Assembly: GCA_030549495.1 (NCBI GenBank)
Contig: JAUIRK010000235.1
Coordinates: forward strand, 62,001 to 126,000
Source: Nectonema munidae
Lineage: Eukaryota > Nematomorpha > Nectonematoida > Nectonematidae
Length of the DNA: 64,000 nucleotides
Direction: 5' to 3'
In this document: piece after piece, positions 27,801 through 42,800 of the stretch
Numbering within the stretch: the stretch's first letter is position 1
Layout: every line of letters starts with the position of its first letter
Notes under the pieces: model-generated
The model's database searches: none
What the model saw: the letters and a program-made list of their open reading frames with translations, nothing else
Told to the model about the DNA's origin: nothing
Made by a program: the position numbers and the translations under genes

Positions 27801-30800
27801 AACAAATTTTAAATTATAAAAAAATCTTATTTTGTTTCAAGGTGTATTGAAATCTTTTTCAAATTATAAGGATAAAGGTACCGTAGTGTGTTTTCATCGA
27901 GAAGGAACAATATGGGCCGTTTGCATCGAACTACGGGGGAAGTAGGCTTGATGCGGGGTCGAACTCAAGACCTTGAGTTATCGAAACCCATTACCTAACC
28001 AACCTTACTCACGTCCCCATTTTTCAAATTACCCTTTTCAGCATAAAATTTTATGCTGAAATGACATTTGATTTATGATTTTACTCAACAAAATTATTTC
28101 TTCTATATTTTCTATCTAGAAGTAACTTTATCAAAACTTTTCAATCTAAAATAACATATCGTGAATACGAAAAATATTTCCCAAAAAAAGAAATTTTTAA
28201 GGAGAGGAGGTTTTTAAGTATTAATTTATTGCATTAACTTTATTACGCGCGATAAAAATCCATTCCTTAAAACAGCGGTTCCCAGCCGCCGTGCTGCGAC
28301 ACATAGGGACCACCACATAAGGTTGGATGGAGGGTGCATTTCTCAAAGTTGTTTATCTTACGAAATATCATCGATCTCAATAAAACTAAAATCTAAAAAT
28401 TAAAGTTAATCTAAATATGCCAATAAAGTTATATTTTTTGTAATCTCAAATTATAAATTTGAAATATTCATAGTATTTTTTTTAATTTTATTTTCCTATT
28501 ATCTAATATATTTTACTAATATACTGTAATTTGTATGCAATGTTTTTTATAGTTATTTTTCTTAAGTTTTATTTATGCAAAAATTTTAATATAATAAAAT
28601 TTTAATTACACGAAAAAACTGCCCAGGCATCAGATTTTATCATATGGGCGTGGCAAAATATTAGATATAAGATTTTTTCACCATAATATATAATATCCTT
28701 CACCTTTGAGAACTTCAAAATGGATTTATTTCTAAACAAGAAGATTAATTTTAAAACCTACTTCCAATAAGTCAATTAAATAAAAATCCAATGAAATAAA
28801 CATGAAGAGAAATAAAAACCTTGCAAGCAGAGACAAGCTGAGAAGTGGACATGGCACACGCAGTTGCAGCAGCTATCAATCTCTTTTGTTGACTAATATC
28901 ACAGCAATTTGAAGCGATACAATTGGCTTTGATTATGAGATTCGCAGTTTCATTGGCCAATGATTTTGTACACGAGTTAAGGGCATACGTGTAAAGAGAT
29001 CTTTCGTTATATGCACCAGATGCCATCAGTAAGTCATTTGAACAATCACTTAACTTGACTAAAGTACCTTCTATATTTTCACGCTGCTGAATGTAAAATA
29101 TAGCAAAATATACACATGCATACAACACACATATAAATAATACACTTAAAATATTATACAGATATTTGCCAAGATCAAAGGGTGCAATTATTATGGATAA
29201 ATAAAAAGAAAGGATTTTAAAAAAATGGTTAAAAGTGTGTGAGAGAGAGAGAGAAAGAGGATGAGACTCCGAATCCGAGAGTGTCACATGAACGGTTACG
29301 TTTACTAATGCTAATCAAGTCGATACTAGGAGATATCAATCATTGGACTAATCCAATGAAATTAAAAGCAGTTGCGCTTACTTTGTATGAGAGATTGTCG
29401 TAGAAGGTGTCATTTGCGTGGACGCAAAGAATCATGGCAGTAGTGGCATCCGCTAAACTGCGAGCAGCATCGAGTAGCGCATTTTCTTCGGAACTACTCC
29501 GCCCCCCGCACCTTCTGAGCGTGGAGATGTGATGACAAACGGACTCACTCGCCGAAGCCAAGGATTCCAAAGCACTCTCCAACTTCAATTTGTATTCGCA
29601 ATCAGAGAGAGCATGACTTTCTATTTTTGTGATTAAATATTTTGCATTGTATTAGTTGTTCATATGGTACTAGGAAAAAATAACTAAGCAAAATACCCCT
29701 GGAAATTTGCCACACCCCTTCCCAAAAAAGGTTAAAAAACTTAGCATTTTTGTCCGAGAAATATAAATATTGTTTTTCTTCCACAATAAGTGAACACTTG
29801 AAAGTATACTTCAAAAGCTGCAAAATCCAAATCAGTTCTCATTTTTTACTTTATTTAATCGAGATTTCAAATTAGAAGAAATTTATATAGATGTAAGGTT
29901 TGAAATTTTAACTAAAATTTGCTTAAAAACAATGAAAAAAAGATCTATCAAACAAATAAATGGAATCTAAAAACATTTTAGGAAAAAAATTATGTAAAAG
30001 AACAAACATGGTTCTAGAAATTAAAATAAAAGAGGACTAAAATTTCATTTATAACGACATTTCGATAACTCAAAATTATGACATTCAAATTTGTATCTTT
30101 CCTTTCTTATCTCGAATACAAATCAATCACAATAATTATACCTCATCTCTTTCTATTGGACTTCAATTATGGATTTTACACACACCAATTTTGTCATCTA
30201 TATGGAAATCTTTGACATAGAAAATAAAATACGCTCTTTTTGCACTCAACGCAAACTGATTCATGATGGGTATGTGGTTAGTAATCTATGAGGATTGTGT
30301 AAAGAAAATAAAGGAAAATGCAAACCAAAACTAAAAAAACATCCTAGAGGGCGTAGTGTGAACACGAAATGAGCTACCAATAAAGTTTAAAGATCAAGCC
30401 GAAATAAGTGATATACTGAGAGAAATATTGGTGGGCACACTGTCGAATCTCTCTGAAAGGGCTGCAATGAGTTGAAAACCTTCGAAGAAGCATTACTTCA
30501 AAGCGACATAATGATGTAGCTCAACTACTAGTCAATGGTGCGGACAGAGCAGCTGTTCCTGACATACCTTTCCTTTACAATGATACTCTCAATGGTGAAC
30601 AGTTTCTACTTTATGAATGCAATGAAATTTTAAAAAAAGTTAATTTATCTTAACACAATTTCATTCAATCGTCAGTTTTAACTGACACAGACGATATTTC
30701 ATCATTTTAAGTTACTTTTATATCAAATTCCTTAGTGTGGTTGGCTTGATAAAAACAGATGAGTATTTGAAAGTTTTTCGTTTTTAAAGATTTATTTATC

Positions 30801-33800
30801 TTGATCACATATTTTGTATTATATATAAGCCTAATGAATGACTTAAAATGTCTTGTCTCTATTACCCATTATTGATTAATTATGTCGAGTATTCACCTGA
30901 TGTAGTTAAGGAACAAATGTTAGCTATCTTCGAGGATGAATGATAAACGGAGGAAACGTCGGTGTATAGAGCAGATTTTGAAAATGATGACTTTTTTCCA
31001 TCTTCTTGAGATAAGGGAGTTTCCTTTTGAAAAACAGATAATGTAACTATGAAAGAAAACTCACAAATTATTATCAATAAAAAAACGAAAGTAAATCATT
31101 TTACAGATCAAAATAATTTTTTTCATTCGAAAAAGAATGGTAAATCGTAATTAAGGATTCTGTTTAGCTCTGTATAATGATAAAAAAATGGGTATTTAAA
31201 AAAGGCACATTAGTTCCTTCAACCTCTTTAAGCAAGGTGAGCTTTTAAATATCCAACAGCATGTGATGGAGGTATCCTGTCAAATAAGAGAACAGATAGA
31301 ATAGTTACTTATCTTAAATGACTAATGAAGTTTGTATTAACCCATTTACGGCAAATGTTCCTATTTTGGAACATAAGTAATTTCATCTTCGTCTGATTTT
31401 TTCAATGACTTTGAATATAAATCGTCTGCGTTTTTTTAGATATCGTCTGCTTTGCATTGCCTTAAATGGGTTAAAATAGAGAGATATTCTACTTATAAAT
31501 TCCCAAAAATTCTAGTGCTAAACTACTGAGCTAATTGAAGTATGAATATTGATTCACAACCCGTTACTAAAAATTATTATGTTGTGCATTTCATGAAGAC
31601 GAACATTTTTATTGTATACGGGCAGGTTTATGCAACCTCCACGTTTCCAGTATCTATCTTCTGAGTGCTCAAGCTAACTTGTTTAAATACATTTTCATGC
31701 TGGATACGACCGCTTGCACGGATCAGCGTAAAAAGAATATTGTTAAAGGAAGAATATCAAAAAATGTTGTTGTGAAAAAATATAAATAACTCGCATTCCT
31801 AATTGAATTCCTGAGTTCTGATTTGATAGTCACATCATTATAAATGATAAGAAAATACATCATCATCTTTGTCTGGCATTCGATTTTGAATATCTTCTTC
31901 TTCACCGCTTTGAAGTTTGGAATGGGCAAAGCGAACTCTTTGTAAGCAGTTCTCCACGTGGTTTTGTAAATCTTTTTGGGCAGAGTAGAACTTGTTTGAT
32001 GTGATTTCATTTGATTCAGACGTATTCGCTTTGGGCATGGAGTCTTTAAAGTTGGAAGCACATGTAGAAAAAGACTGGAACGAATCGTGTGCCATTTGCT
32101 CCGGGGAAGAAACTTGATATTTGTCTGAAAGAGACATGAGGTTGCCTTCTAAAGCAATGGATGAGATTTCACCTAGGTAAAAAATTTTAAAAACAAAACT
32201 AAAAAAAGTTGATGATACAGATGAAGATTCACCTCTGGTGGGAGAAACAATTTTATTTTGTTCAATGATCGTGGCTCTGTGTGGAGAAACGATGTCTTCA
32301 AGAAGAGATGTTGATTCTGTGCCTTCAATGCCACTAAACTCTCGCTCTTTTTTCTATTAGTAAAGAAAATGGAATTTATCAGGATACTGGAAATATATAT
32401 AATATATATATATCCTATGAGTGGTTCGTCAGAAAAACATTGAGTAAAGGCTTTGAGCCGAAAATTACAAGGACGTGATGCAGCTAAAATGTTTTACGTT
32501 AAGAGGCGTGAATAGATTCATCTAGATTCCCGAAGGTATCGCGTTTGAATCCCATCATTCCAAGGCGAATTTTGGGTGAAAATAAAATCCCATTTACCCT
32601 TTTTGCCTAGTTGAAGTGCATACCAAATTAACTAATGATATGAAAATAATGGTTTTGTATACTCAAATATAAATACATTGTCTTACATGTCAAAAGACTC
32701 GTTTGGCTTGATTACTTTACTTTACTTTACTTTACTACGGTTGAGTTTCAGACAATTTCTTTTATAAGAAATTCTGAAAATTATATGTTTGTCCCGTTCC
32801 TCCAATAATTTTAAGGATGCACCACGCTCCTGCATAAAACATATATTATGCATGTAGCTTTATTTAGGTAAACTTGTAGATGAGACTTACGTGTGCTTCT
32901 CTTATTCAAAAGATAATTAAAAGTTTTTGTATCTAAAGAAATAGGAAACTTTTCAAGTATTCGTGTTGCAGGCGAAACAATTTATGCAAAGTGAGTGCAT
33001 TAAGTGACAGAAAAACGTTAATTAGACAGCCAATTTATAAAAAATGATAAATAAGAATTGAAATATCTTTGCTTCAATTTCAGAAAAAGTAGGAAATAAT
33101 TTGGAAAATTCAACGTTTCAACATATCGTAGAAATAAAGTAATTTTTTATAAATTTATCATGGAGGTACAAAAGATACCAGTCATATTTGCATCATTATG
33201 TTTATCAAATAATATTATAGCATTCATATGGAGAAATAATTCGAATGAAAAAACTTAGTTGAACGTCTCTTGTTCAAGAATCAGAAATTTAGTAGTATTA
33301 CTCTTTTCATGTATTTACGGCAGGATATACATAAAAAAAACCTTCATTTAACATCATTTGTCCCGATCCATGGGTTAAGACGTGCCCACACACACACGCG
33401 AATTTGTGGGACTTTTTATTTGGAGCGTGGTGCATTTCTCGAAGGGATGCTCTTCCTGACGTCAACCGGGTGGCATCAGATTAAACAAGAAATTCTATTT
33501 CGGGTACATCGGAAATCGAACTAGAGATCTTTGGAATGAAATCCCTGAGGTCTAACCACCATGCCATATGCGCCAAGTTTTTACATAAGGCGAAAAAACA
33601 CTGATTGATGCCTTGATTTTAGCTTGCTACAGATCATGTAAGGATTTCGTAGAAGCATCGTTATTGGGTATGTAAAAAATATTAAATTCAATGAATTTGG
33701 GCGATTTTTAAAATCTCAATTTAGATACGATAACAAAAATGAAACTACAGGAGCTAGATCAATATTTTTTTAACAGATTTCCAATGAAATTAATTTGGTG

Positions 33801-36800
33801 ATTGAAATCCAGATTTTGACAAAAGTATCAAAAATATCTTACGCGTTTCAGAATGATATCAATGTATCCAGAAATGAGACGAGCAATTTGTTCGCCATCC
33901 AGAGTTTGGACGGAGTAATATCGTTCTTGGTAATCTCCAAAATCAAGGGTGAAGCTATTTGGACTGGCAGCCCAACGTTTGATGCAGGTCAGAGGCCAAG
34001 TCTTCAAGATCTCTTTCGTTTTTTCGTCAAGGCGCAAAACGCTATCCTTATTCACTCCAAGAAGACGGGGAACAAGCTTATTCTTACCCTTCATCTTTTC
34101 CTAAGGGCACGGATTAATATATGAAGAAAATGGATGATGGTTTGTGATGGATGATAAAGTATTGTTTGATAATAATTATTATATGTGGATGATGATGACA
34201 TTAAAAATATTTTTTGATAGAATAGTTAGGCAAAATACGGCTCTCGAGCTGGTAAAGTTGTGTATGCGTCTGATATGGATAAAGTTAAAAAAATTAATTC
34301 ATTCAAATTTACTTTACTATCATGGATGGGAAAAAATTTTGATTGGATGAAAAAAATATTAAAGAAATTCATACTTAATGATAAATAATAATTAGTTCAA
34401 AATATTTTCAGAAAAAAACCTTTCTTTTTCTTTCTCATCTTTTACTATTTCGCATTTGAGTGTGTATTATAAATAGTAGAAAGAATATAGTATTACTTTT
34501 GAGGGATATTTGTTGTTTTAAGTGCATAATAAAGTTTGATCTCGTATTTTTGGAAAGGGAACTTATATAATTGAAAATATTTTTTGGAATACTACATTTT
34601 AAATAAATTTACTATACAATCTAGGATTTTGAACAGTAGATATGAAGAAAATTAATTGTTTTTTTACTTTGAAATAAACTTTCTTTTTTTTGAATCAATA
34701 AAATTACTTTAAAGTATTAACAAAAAACTTATTTTTTTTATAATTTAGCTTGCCAACTTTAAATCCGGTAAGCTAAGAGTATTAAGTGCAAATTTAATTT
34801 GTGTGAACTGTAAAAAAAGCTGACAAGAATTATAATCATGCATCTTATAATATAAAGAAACAATATCTTTGACAGATATGCCCATTGAGGTTAAATAATT
34901 ATAACAAATATAAAAAATAGTAAAACATAGACAGATTATTGCTGATTTTGCTGACTAGTTTCGGAGTATAAACTCTTTTTTCAAAGCAAATATATAAATG
35001 TTAAAAAAATAAATAAATAAAAAAGTAATATTTTTTTATATTTATTATAATTATGATATAAATCTACTTTGGTTAGGAATGTGTGATCATTTCAAAATAA
35101 ATATAATGCCATCATTAACGTTCTCCTCATTACTGAGACCTGGTTTTCAGAGTCGTCTAATTACTACGCATCAAAGAAAATGGTTTCAACATGTTTCACT
35201 CATATGGAATTGGAAGAGGAGGTAGAATTGCTTTTTTATATAAACTATTTTATAAGTTTGTTGAATTAGAATCACCAAAGTTTGAATCATTTGAACGTCT
35301 ACTAGTAAAATTGAATAAGCATGATAAAACTAAACTTTTTGTTGTGTTGTACAGAAATATTCATATCAAATTCTCCACTGAATTTTCTTTGTCTTCTCAG
35401 ATTAAAAATTTTATATACATATGGCGGGTGATTTTGATCTTCCTTTCAATGATTCGGATGACTCCAAATGTAAGGATTTTTTACATCAATTAAAGAATTA
35501 TACTATTTGTACACTTTTTAATAATTTGATAACACATAATAAAGGAAACTCTGCTATTTCTGATTATAATTTTAGTGATCATAAGGCTATAACTTTTTTT
35601 GTTTTATTCGGCTTGGATAGGGTTTACATCAAAAACACTCTAAAAAAGAGATATCGTAAAATTGAAAAATATTGTTTTCTAAAAAGTCGTTTCATTGCTT
35701 AATCAAGAATTGACATTTATTCTGCTTCTTTAGAAACTGCTACAAACTGCGTGAGTTAGATCTCGTGAGGTTCGTTAGGCACTGTGTTTCGATAACTCAA
35801 GGTCTTGGGTTCGATCCCCCATCAAGCCTACTTTCTCATAGTTCGATACAAGCGGCGCAATTGTGCCTTTTCGATGAAAACACCCTATGGTAACTTTACC
35901 TTTACTAAAACATTCAAGAACACTATTGACTCATATATTGAAAACATTGCCCAATGGAAATAAGATAGTTAATAGTATTCCTATTTATTGTTAAAATGCC
36001 ATGAGACCAAATTTTTTCAATTAAACAAATCAAGAAGAAAGTTGTAAAAATGGCGGAAGAGTCAAAAATTAGAAGACAGAGAGAGAGAGAGAGAATTATA
36101 AAGAATAATTAAAATCAACACAAATGTGTGTTGATATTAACAAAAGAAATTATATTAACAATAAGATTAATAAATGCTCACCCATAAAACTTTTTGCATT
36201 CATTGATGAGGCTATCGATAAAGAAAATAGCAATTCTTTAGAATGTGCTTCCGACAAGCGGCGGCTTGGCTGAAAAGCTCAGCAACATGTTTAAATCAAA
36301 AACTCAAGGTATGATCTCCATGTTACACTCGTCTATAAACTATAAAACTCTTATCTCTAGAAAGTGCCGATCTTCTTCACTACCAATCTTGGAACCTGAT
36401 AGCAACGAAGAAATATTGAATATAATAAAAGACTATGGCATAAAAACCTCTATTATAGATGGTTTAACAACAAAGTCAATCAAAAATAATATTACCACTT
36501 TGATACCTTACTATGAATATATTATCAATCGATCTTTTGATGAAGGGTACTTTGCAACTATCTTCAAAAAGTCAATGATTACACCTATTCCTAGTGTAGA
36601 GATCCGAATATCAACAATATCAATGAATTTCGCACAATTTCTACCTTACCGTTTTTAAGCAAAATTCTTGAAAGACTTGTTGGCCAAAATAAATGTACTG
36701 CTTTATTATCTTTTAATATAACGAGTGCTTTTGATACACTCAAAAACGAAAGCTTACTTCTCATTTTAAATCAAGAATTTAAAATAGTTGACTCTTCTTT

Positions 36801-39800
36801 TCATTGGTTTGTTTATTATGCATCAAGTAGAGTCCAGTTTGTGAATATTGATGGCTTCAATTCTGATATCATATCATGCAAGTATGGAGTACCGCAGGGC
36901 TCAATTTTAGACCCATTTCTTTTCAACCTTTAGCTATATCCTCTTTTAAAGGTTATTGATACTGCTAATTTCTCTTTCCATACATACGCTGATGATATTT
37001 ACTTCTTCAAATCCTTCAATGCTGAACACTTTAGTATTGTTAAAAAACATAAACAAAAATTTACCAGGTCTTTATGCAAACTGCAGAAGCATTATGACTT
37101 AAAATAAACAGTGATAAAACAAAGCTATCAATTTCAAAAAAAACGGAATGTTCCTTCTACCGTCTTCGTTGAGGAAATTGAATTAAATGATAGCACCAAG
37201 TTACGTTTTCAAATTCTATCAATGTCTTGGGTGTGAAATTAGATAAGCATTTCGAAATGAAGGATTATATAAACTCGATTCTTTCAACAGGTTATGGTGT
37301 TATAAAAAGGAGTGATTGTTGCAATGCAATACTACCCTCTGTTAACCAAGTTTTATTAAAGAAACTTCAAGTACTACAAAATACTTGTGTTAGAGTAGGA
37401 GAGGAAGTTTGTATCTCCATGAGTTCAAAATTATCTTTCTCACATTCAAGTGTTTGAAGTAGAAAGAACTTGCCTACTTGTAAAAAATATCCGTTTAATC
37501 TTTTACATAGCTTTGATCCTAATTCCTTGACTTACCCTGCAAGAACATCATTTCAATTTCTCTCTACTAAGTAGTGAAATGCCTCACCTCTTACTTTAAG
37601 AAACATTGAAGATTGTGTATGTTTCAAAAATCTCCAAAACCTAACCCTTTCCACTAGTTATGATGTGTTTATTTGCAAACTACAAATGCACACTTAATCA
37701 TTTATATGTTGCACAACAGTACAGAGAAGCGTTATAAATAAAGATTTCTTCTTCTTAAATATTACTCACTTTACAATGCACTCTGAACCTTAAACATAAA
37801 AATCTACCGCTATTTTTTAAACACTGAATTTATAATAATAGTAATTTGATATGAATTTGCATCATTAAATATACAGTTATGTAACCGCATTTTTAAAAGA
37901 TTTATAGCATTTCGAAAAAGGGCAAACTCTGAAACATTTTCTATCTAAAATGCATCGATAACGACCCCTAATTTTTTACTTATTCATGATTTCTTCTTGG
38001 ATATTGACATACTTTTTATGTTATTTTTCTTTTTCAAGAAAATTTTGAATTAAAATGTTGCCTGAACATGACTTTTTGCAGAATTTGAACATACATTTAT
38101 TTTAAATATAGCTAAAAAAATGTTCTAATCCGTTATAACAGGGTTGTTTTCTAAATTTTTCGAAAGGAGAACCCTTTTTGGTTCAAAAATATTTCAAAGA
38201 ACTCGATGTTCTCACACCCTTATATAGTGGTGATGTAATTAGTTTTTCTTTATTTTAAGATTGTTTCCTAAGTTTAGCCTCCTATAGGCTTTGGGCGCTT
38301 GAGAGTGTAGGCGTAAGAATAAACTTTTACTCCTTGCTCTATTATATAATAGAGTCCTTTACATTAATTGACCAATATTGTTTAGAAGTTATTCAAGGTC
38401 GTGAAAAGACCATTTTTAGCAACGATCCCATATTAGAATGAAACGATGACTTAAGTATATTCAAAAAGCAAACTATCAAATCAAAGAAAAAAATAGTGAA
38501 AACAGAATGAAAGATTAATTATTATTGATTTATCTGTAGTAAAAATAATAAATATCACATTTAATTATTTTTTTGGCTTGTATAAGTCTTCTGTATTATT
38601 ATTTTTATCTAGGAAACACATTTGCTTTAACTTCTAAAATACCAGATTTGATTCCAAAAGCATTATAAAATATTATTTATTATGACATGATACTAATTAT
38701 CAAAATGCATGGAAGAAATAGGGTTCCAATATCCACGTGGTAATGAGGTGTTCACTTTGAGTCATACGAACTTTAGCCGATGAACATTTAGCAAAGAATA
38801 ATTTGCCCCTAATAGCATATAAATTTTTAATATTTATTTTATATATATAAAAAAATTTATAAAACATTATTTTCATAACTTCAAAATTTAAAATATATAA
38901 ATGTTATAAATATGTGTTTAAAAAAATTTAGCTTTTTTGATACAAAAAAATTTAAAAACATATTTTTAAATAATGTAATAACATTTATTTTAAAAGGAAA
39001 TACTATATTTTTATTTTTTGAGTGTTAATTATAATTGGAAATTGTAGTATTTAATAATCATCATCATTAACCGTAAATTCTGTGAAAGAATTTATGAAGT
39101 CTCATCAGTTCCACTTTGTGTGTTCAAACACACTTTGAGAATTTAAGAGGTTATCGCCACGAATTTTGAACTGCGGAATAGTAGCTGTGCGTGAGTATCA
39201 ACCAACTAGCAGTCAACGGTTAGCTCTGATGATCTTTATTTACTAATGAATTGGTTGCAGCATTGCGATTTCAAATTAATCTAGTACAGTGGCGCACATT
39301 CCTCTCATTTTTGATTGTAAGTTAGTATTTTAGAAAATCATTTATCTAATTAGTCAGATTTTAAGTAATTATCGAATAAGTGGAAATTTTTAAAGATAAA
39401 TCCGAATTCAAAAAAATAATAATCCACATTTGGAAAAATTTTAACAAAGAATCACGATTTTTATAATAGATTAAAAAGCCTGTCAAAAAAAGAAAAATTA
39501 ATATAGTAAATATAATATTATTTTTCGCAAATTTCCATTGGGTAAATGTCCGGTTACGCGCCCCCCCCCCTACACATTCTAAACTTCTTAAATATTTTTA
39601 CCTAATTTCATCACTGGGTAAAAAAGATATTAACCCGTTAACGACCAGATTAATCAGACGATATCTAATGTAAAGCAGAAGATTTGTATTAAAGAGCTTT
39701 GATAAACGCAGACGATTTTATTTTTGCAAGGTTGACTATAGTCTACATTGGCCGTTAACGGGTTAATAAGAATATTTTTAATATTTTAAGATAGAAAACA

Positions 39801-42800
39801 AGCGCCTACTTTAACCAAGAAGAATGTAACGCCATATGTACTGAGACTTTGAGCTAGTTGAATATACTTGTACTGCGTTTCCAGTTCGGAACAATTTGCA
39901 TATTTTTTGTGCTCTTCAAAAATCTTTTTCTCAAAGCCTTTAACTTTTCGATAGTCCTTGGCCATGAAATCACTAATTCTTAAGTTTAAAAATAATGAAA
40001 TAGAAAACAAATATTTGTTGTTGTTGGCCCTAAGAATACGATATCTAGCTATCAGTGTAACGAATCGGGCAAATTTTCACATATTTGATTCTTTGTTAGT
40101 TTATCCGTTAGTTTTATTGAAACGAATAAATTTATTAAAATTATATCACCTATTCGAAACATATTTTAGAAAAATTAGAAAAAATTTATTACGGTGAATT
40201 AGATTTTACAAATTAAATTTTTAACACTTTAAATCTCAATCAATTTTATTAATTTTGATATTCTTTTTTTATTTAATTCTTCATTTGTCTTAAAAATTAA
40301 GTACTTATTTCAATAATACTTGCAAGCTTTATTCAATATCATGATTGTGAATAATACAATATGTTATTACTTTTAAATTTGTTAAAATTTGTTTCTATCA
40401 TCCGTGTTTAATTATAATCTTTGAAGGCTTTCGCCAAAAGGGATCATTAATTCCAGAGGTAACATCCCAATTTACCCAGCCGAGTTGACGGAATCCTAGT
40501 TTGCTAATTGGCATTTTGTCGCCATAAGACTAATTAATTATCTCGCAGTGTATATAACGTTTGTAGTGAGTAAGTTAGATTAGGTTGATATTCATGGATC
40601 ATATTTTTATAAAATTTCAGATATAGTGACAAACATATTTTTAAATATAAAAATAAATTTGTTATTTTGGGAATCGTCAAACTGGTAATAATCCGTTTTA
40701 AATATACAATACCCAGGCGTGTTAAAGGTCCGTTGAAAAGCGGTCTTAATGGTTCAGTTTGGTTAGGTCTTCTTTAGCATGCTTGAAAGTTTTTGACCGC
40801 GTCTAAGGAAATCTTCACGTAAATGTTTATGAAAATATAGTTATAATTTTAAATAAAAAAAATTACGCTTTTTAATCTGACCTTCATGGTCCTCTTGAAA
40901 CCCATCCACGGAGCGCAGGTTCACAATCCCTGCTTTATGGCAATGTTATTGAAACCATTTCAATAAAAATAATATGAAGAGATTTAACATAATGAAATTC
41001 TATCTGAAATTATGCAAAGATAAATCAACTAAAATAAGCAGCTAATGAATTACTAATTAAATAATTTACTAAATTAAAAGATGCTATTTTTGAAGATGGG
41101 TTTGAAGAGCGCCAAAAAAGTTTTGGAGTGGCAAGAGGGATGAAAAGGCCGAAAGAATTTATTTGTAAAAATATATGATTAAAAAATTGGCATCCAAATA
41201 TTTCACTAAATAATGTGACCATACTGCTGCAGTTTCTTTTCTTATTTTGCATACCTATAAACGTCTATTATTGAGTTTTTCAAATGTTATTCAAACTTTT
41301 AATTGGCGCCCAAAATAATCTGTCATCCGACGACACTTGTGCTAGTCAGGGCGATTAATGTAACTTGTAAATTCTATTTGAAGTTTCTTAAAAATCAAAG
41401 CACATAAAGTGCATATTACACGTTTTCATGGAACAATTTCATGACCGTTTCAAACTTTTTTTCTATCCTTTAAATATTGGAAATATCAATGGTGAAAATT
41501 TTATAGGTCATGCAAGTCTGTCTTTAGACTTTTTGTTCACAATGGCTGCTTCTGGATTACAAAATATTTAGATTTCCCAATTGTTTATTTGTTCTTTTTT
41601 TATGCGTAAATAAATTGAATCTTGAAATATAGAAACAATATTTCTGACAAATATGCCAATTCGATTCATTGAGAATTGTGCGTACAATTACAGGACTAAC
41701 AATATTAACTCTTCTGGAAATCTACTTTAAAAAGTACTCATATACACATATTCATTATCTGGTCCAGAACATGTTAAACTGGACCTAGTGGTTCAGTTCA
41801 GTCCTTAATTTCTGTAGTTTCGTCAGGTTCGATCTGGTTCAAAATATAAACGTTCTTTGAATTAAAGAATCGTAATAAATGAAATTTAAAAGATCACTCT
41901 AAATATCCAGGTCTGTGCTTTGCAGGATTGTAGTCTCCAAATTGTATTTGGCATTGCATACCAGCGAACTCGCATGCTTGCTGAAACGTGACGGGATGAG
42001 TTCCATTAATGATCGCATCTCTACACTAAAAGCAATAAGTGATCAATTAAAAATCAATAAATGGAAAATTTGACTGACACACTAAAATAATTTAGTAATA
42101 ATTTATTAAAATATAAAGGCATATAATAACTCGATATTGATGAAGGTAAAGGTACCGTGGGGTGTTTTCATCGAAAAGGCACAATTGCGCCGCTTGTATC
42201 GAACTATGAGAAAGTAGGCTTAATGCGGGATCGAACCCAAGACCTTGAGTTATCGAAGCCCAGTACCTAACCAACCTTACTCACGACTCCTATTTTGATG
42301 AGTATGAAAATATATAATCTTAAAGTCCCAATTAAAAGAAATTATTGAGTAATCATTTGTATTGCGTTACGTTTGCGTTACAGGGGTATTGGATATTTTG
42401 TATAGTTATATACATAGGAACAAAGAAGTAAATAGTTGTCGGTATAGCTATAATATATTCACGTTTGGATCAATGTAACAATCTTTGAAAACTAAGACGA
42501 CATTGAAGCTGTGTCTCTTCCTATTGAATAAACTAACTTTGTTCATATACACTATGCATCCATAAAATATAAAAACTATTTTATACATTTTTCCTAAAGT
42601 TTCTGGCGAATTCAAATTGTTTTGTTTGTACGAGGATTTAAAAAACTCTTTAATCTATCTCCCGCTATTTTATATTTTAAAAGAGGCGATTTTACTCTTG
42701 GGACACTGGTGTCCGAGTGCAAGTTAACGGGTTTAACTTATACTTCACATTGTCTTTTAAGCCGTAAAAGTCTCTTTTCTTTCATCTCAATCTCGTAAAA

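Larger units (their letters stand above)
18564..28819. other. Longest talin intron (10.3 kb), between exons 13 and 14
   Basis: No host exon was recognised inside. It contains SINE copies (19027-19115, 27872-28019), TTAA elements (19153-19289, 22706-22833), three groups of decayed local repeats (19790-20110, 20745-21460, 21525-21800), a hAT C-terminal fragment (24183-24350) and hAT-like ends near 28274. The blocks 22840-23900 and 24660-27870 are AT-rich with nothing I can name. Confidence 0.6.
34101..39809. other. Talin intron between exons 7 and 8
   Basis: 5.7 kb. It contains a broken LINE (35095-37765) with a SINE inside it, and a family 1 TTAA element at 39630-39766. Regions 34110-35090 and 37770-39600 are AT-rich with no recognised content. 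Confidence 0.6.

Noticed and set aside
28772-29287. Full 171-codon ORF as one exon
   Set aside because: Only the part up to 29086 matches talin. The upstream part is hydrophobic intron beyond an ACATTCAG acceptor.
33795-34124. 109-codon ORF on the plus strand
   Set aside because: It is the antisense shadow of talin exon 8, the conserved F3 exon.
40430-40540. Short GC-richer stretch resembling rRNA words (GGATCATTA)
   Set aside because: The match is only a few bases and the surroundings do not fit any rRNA region.
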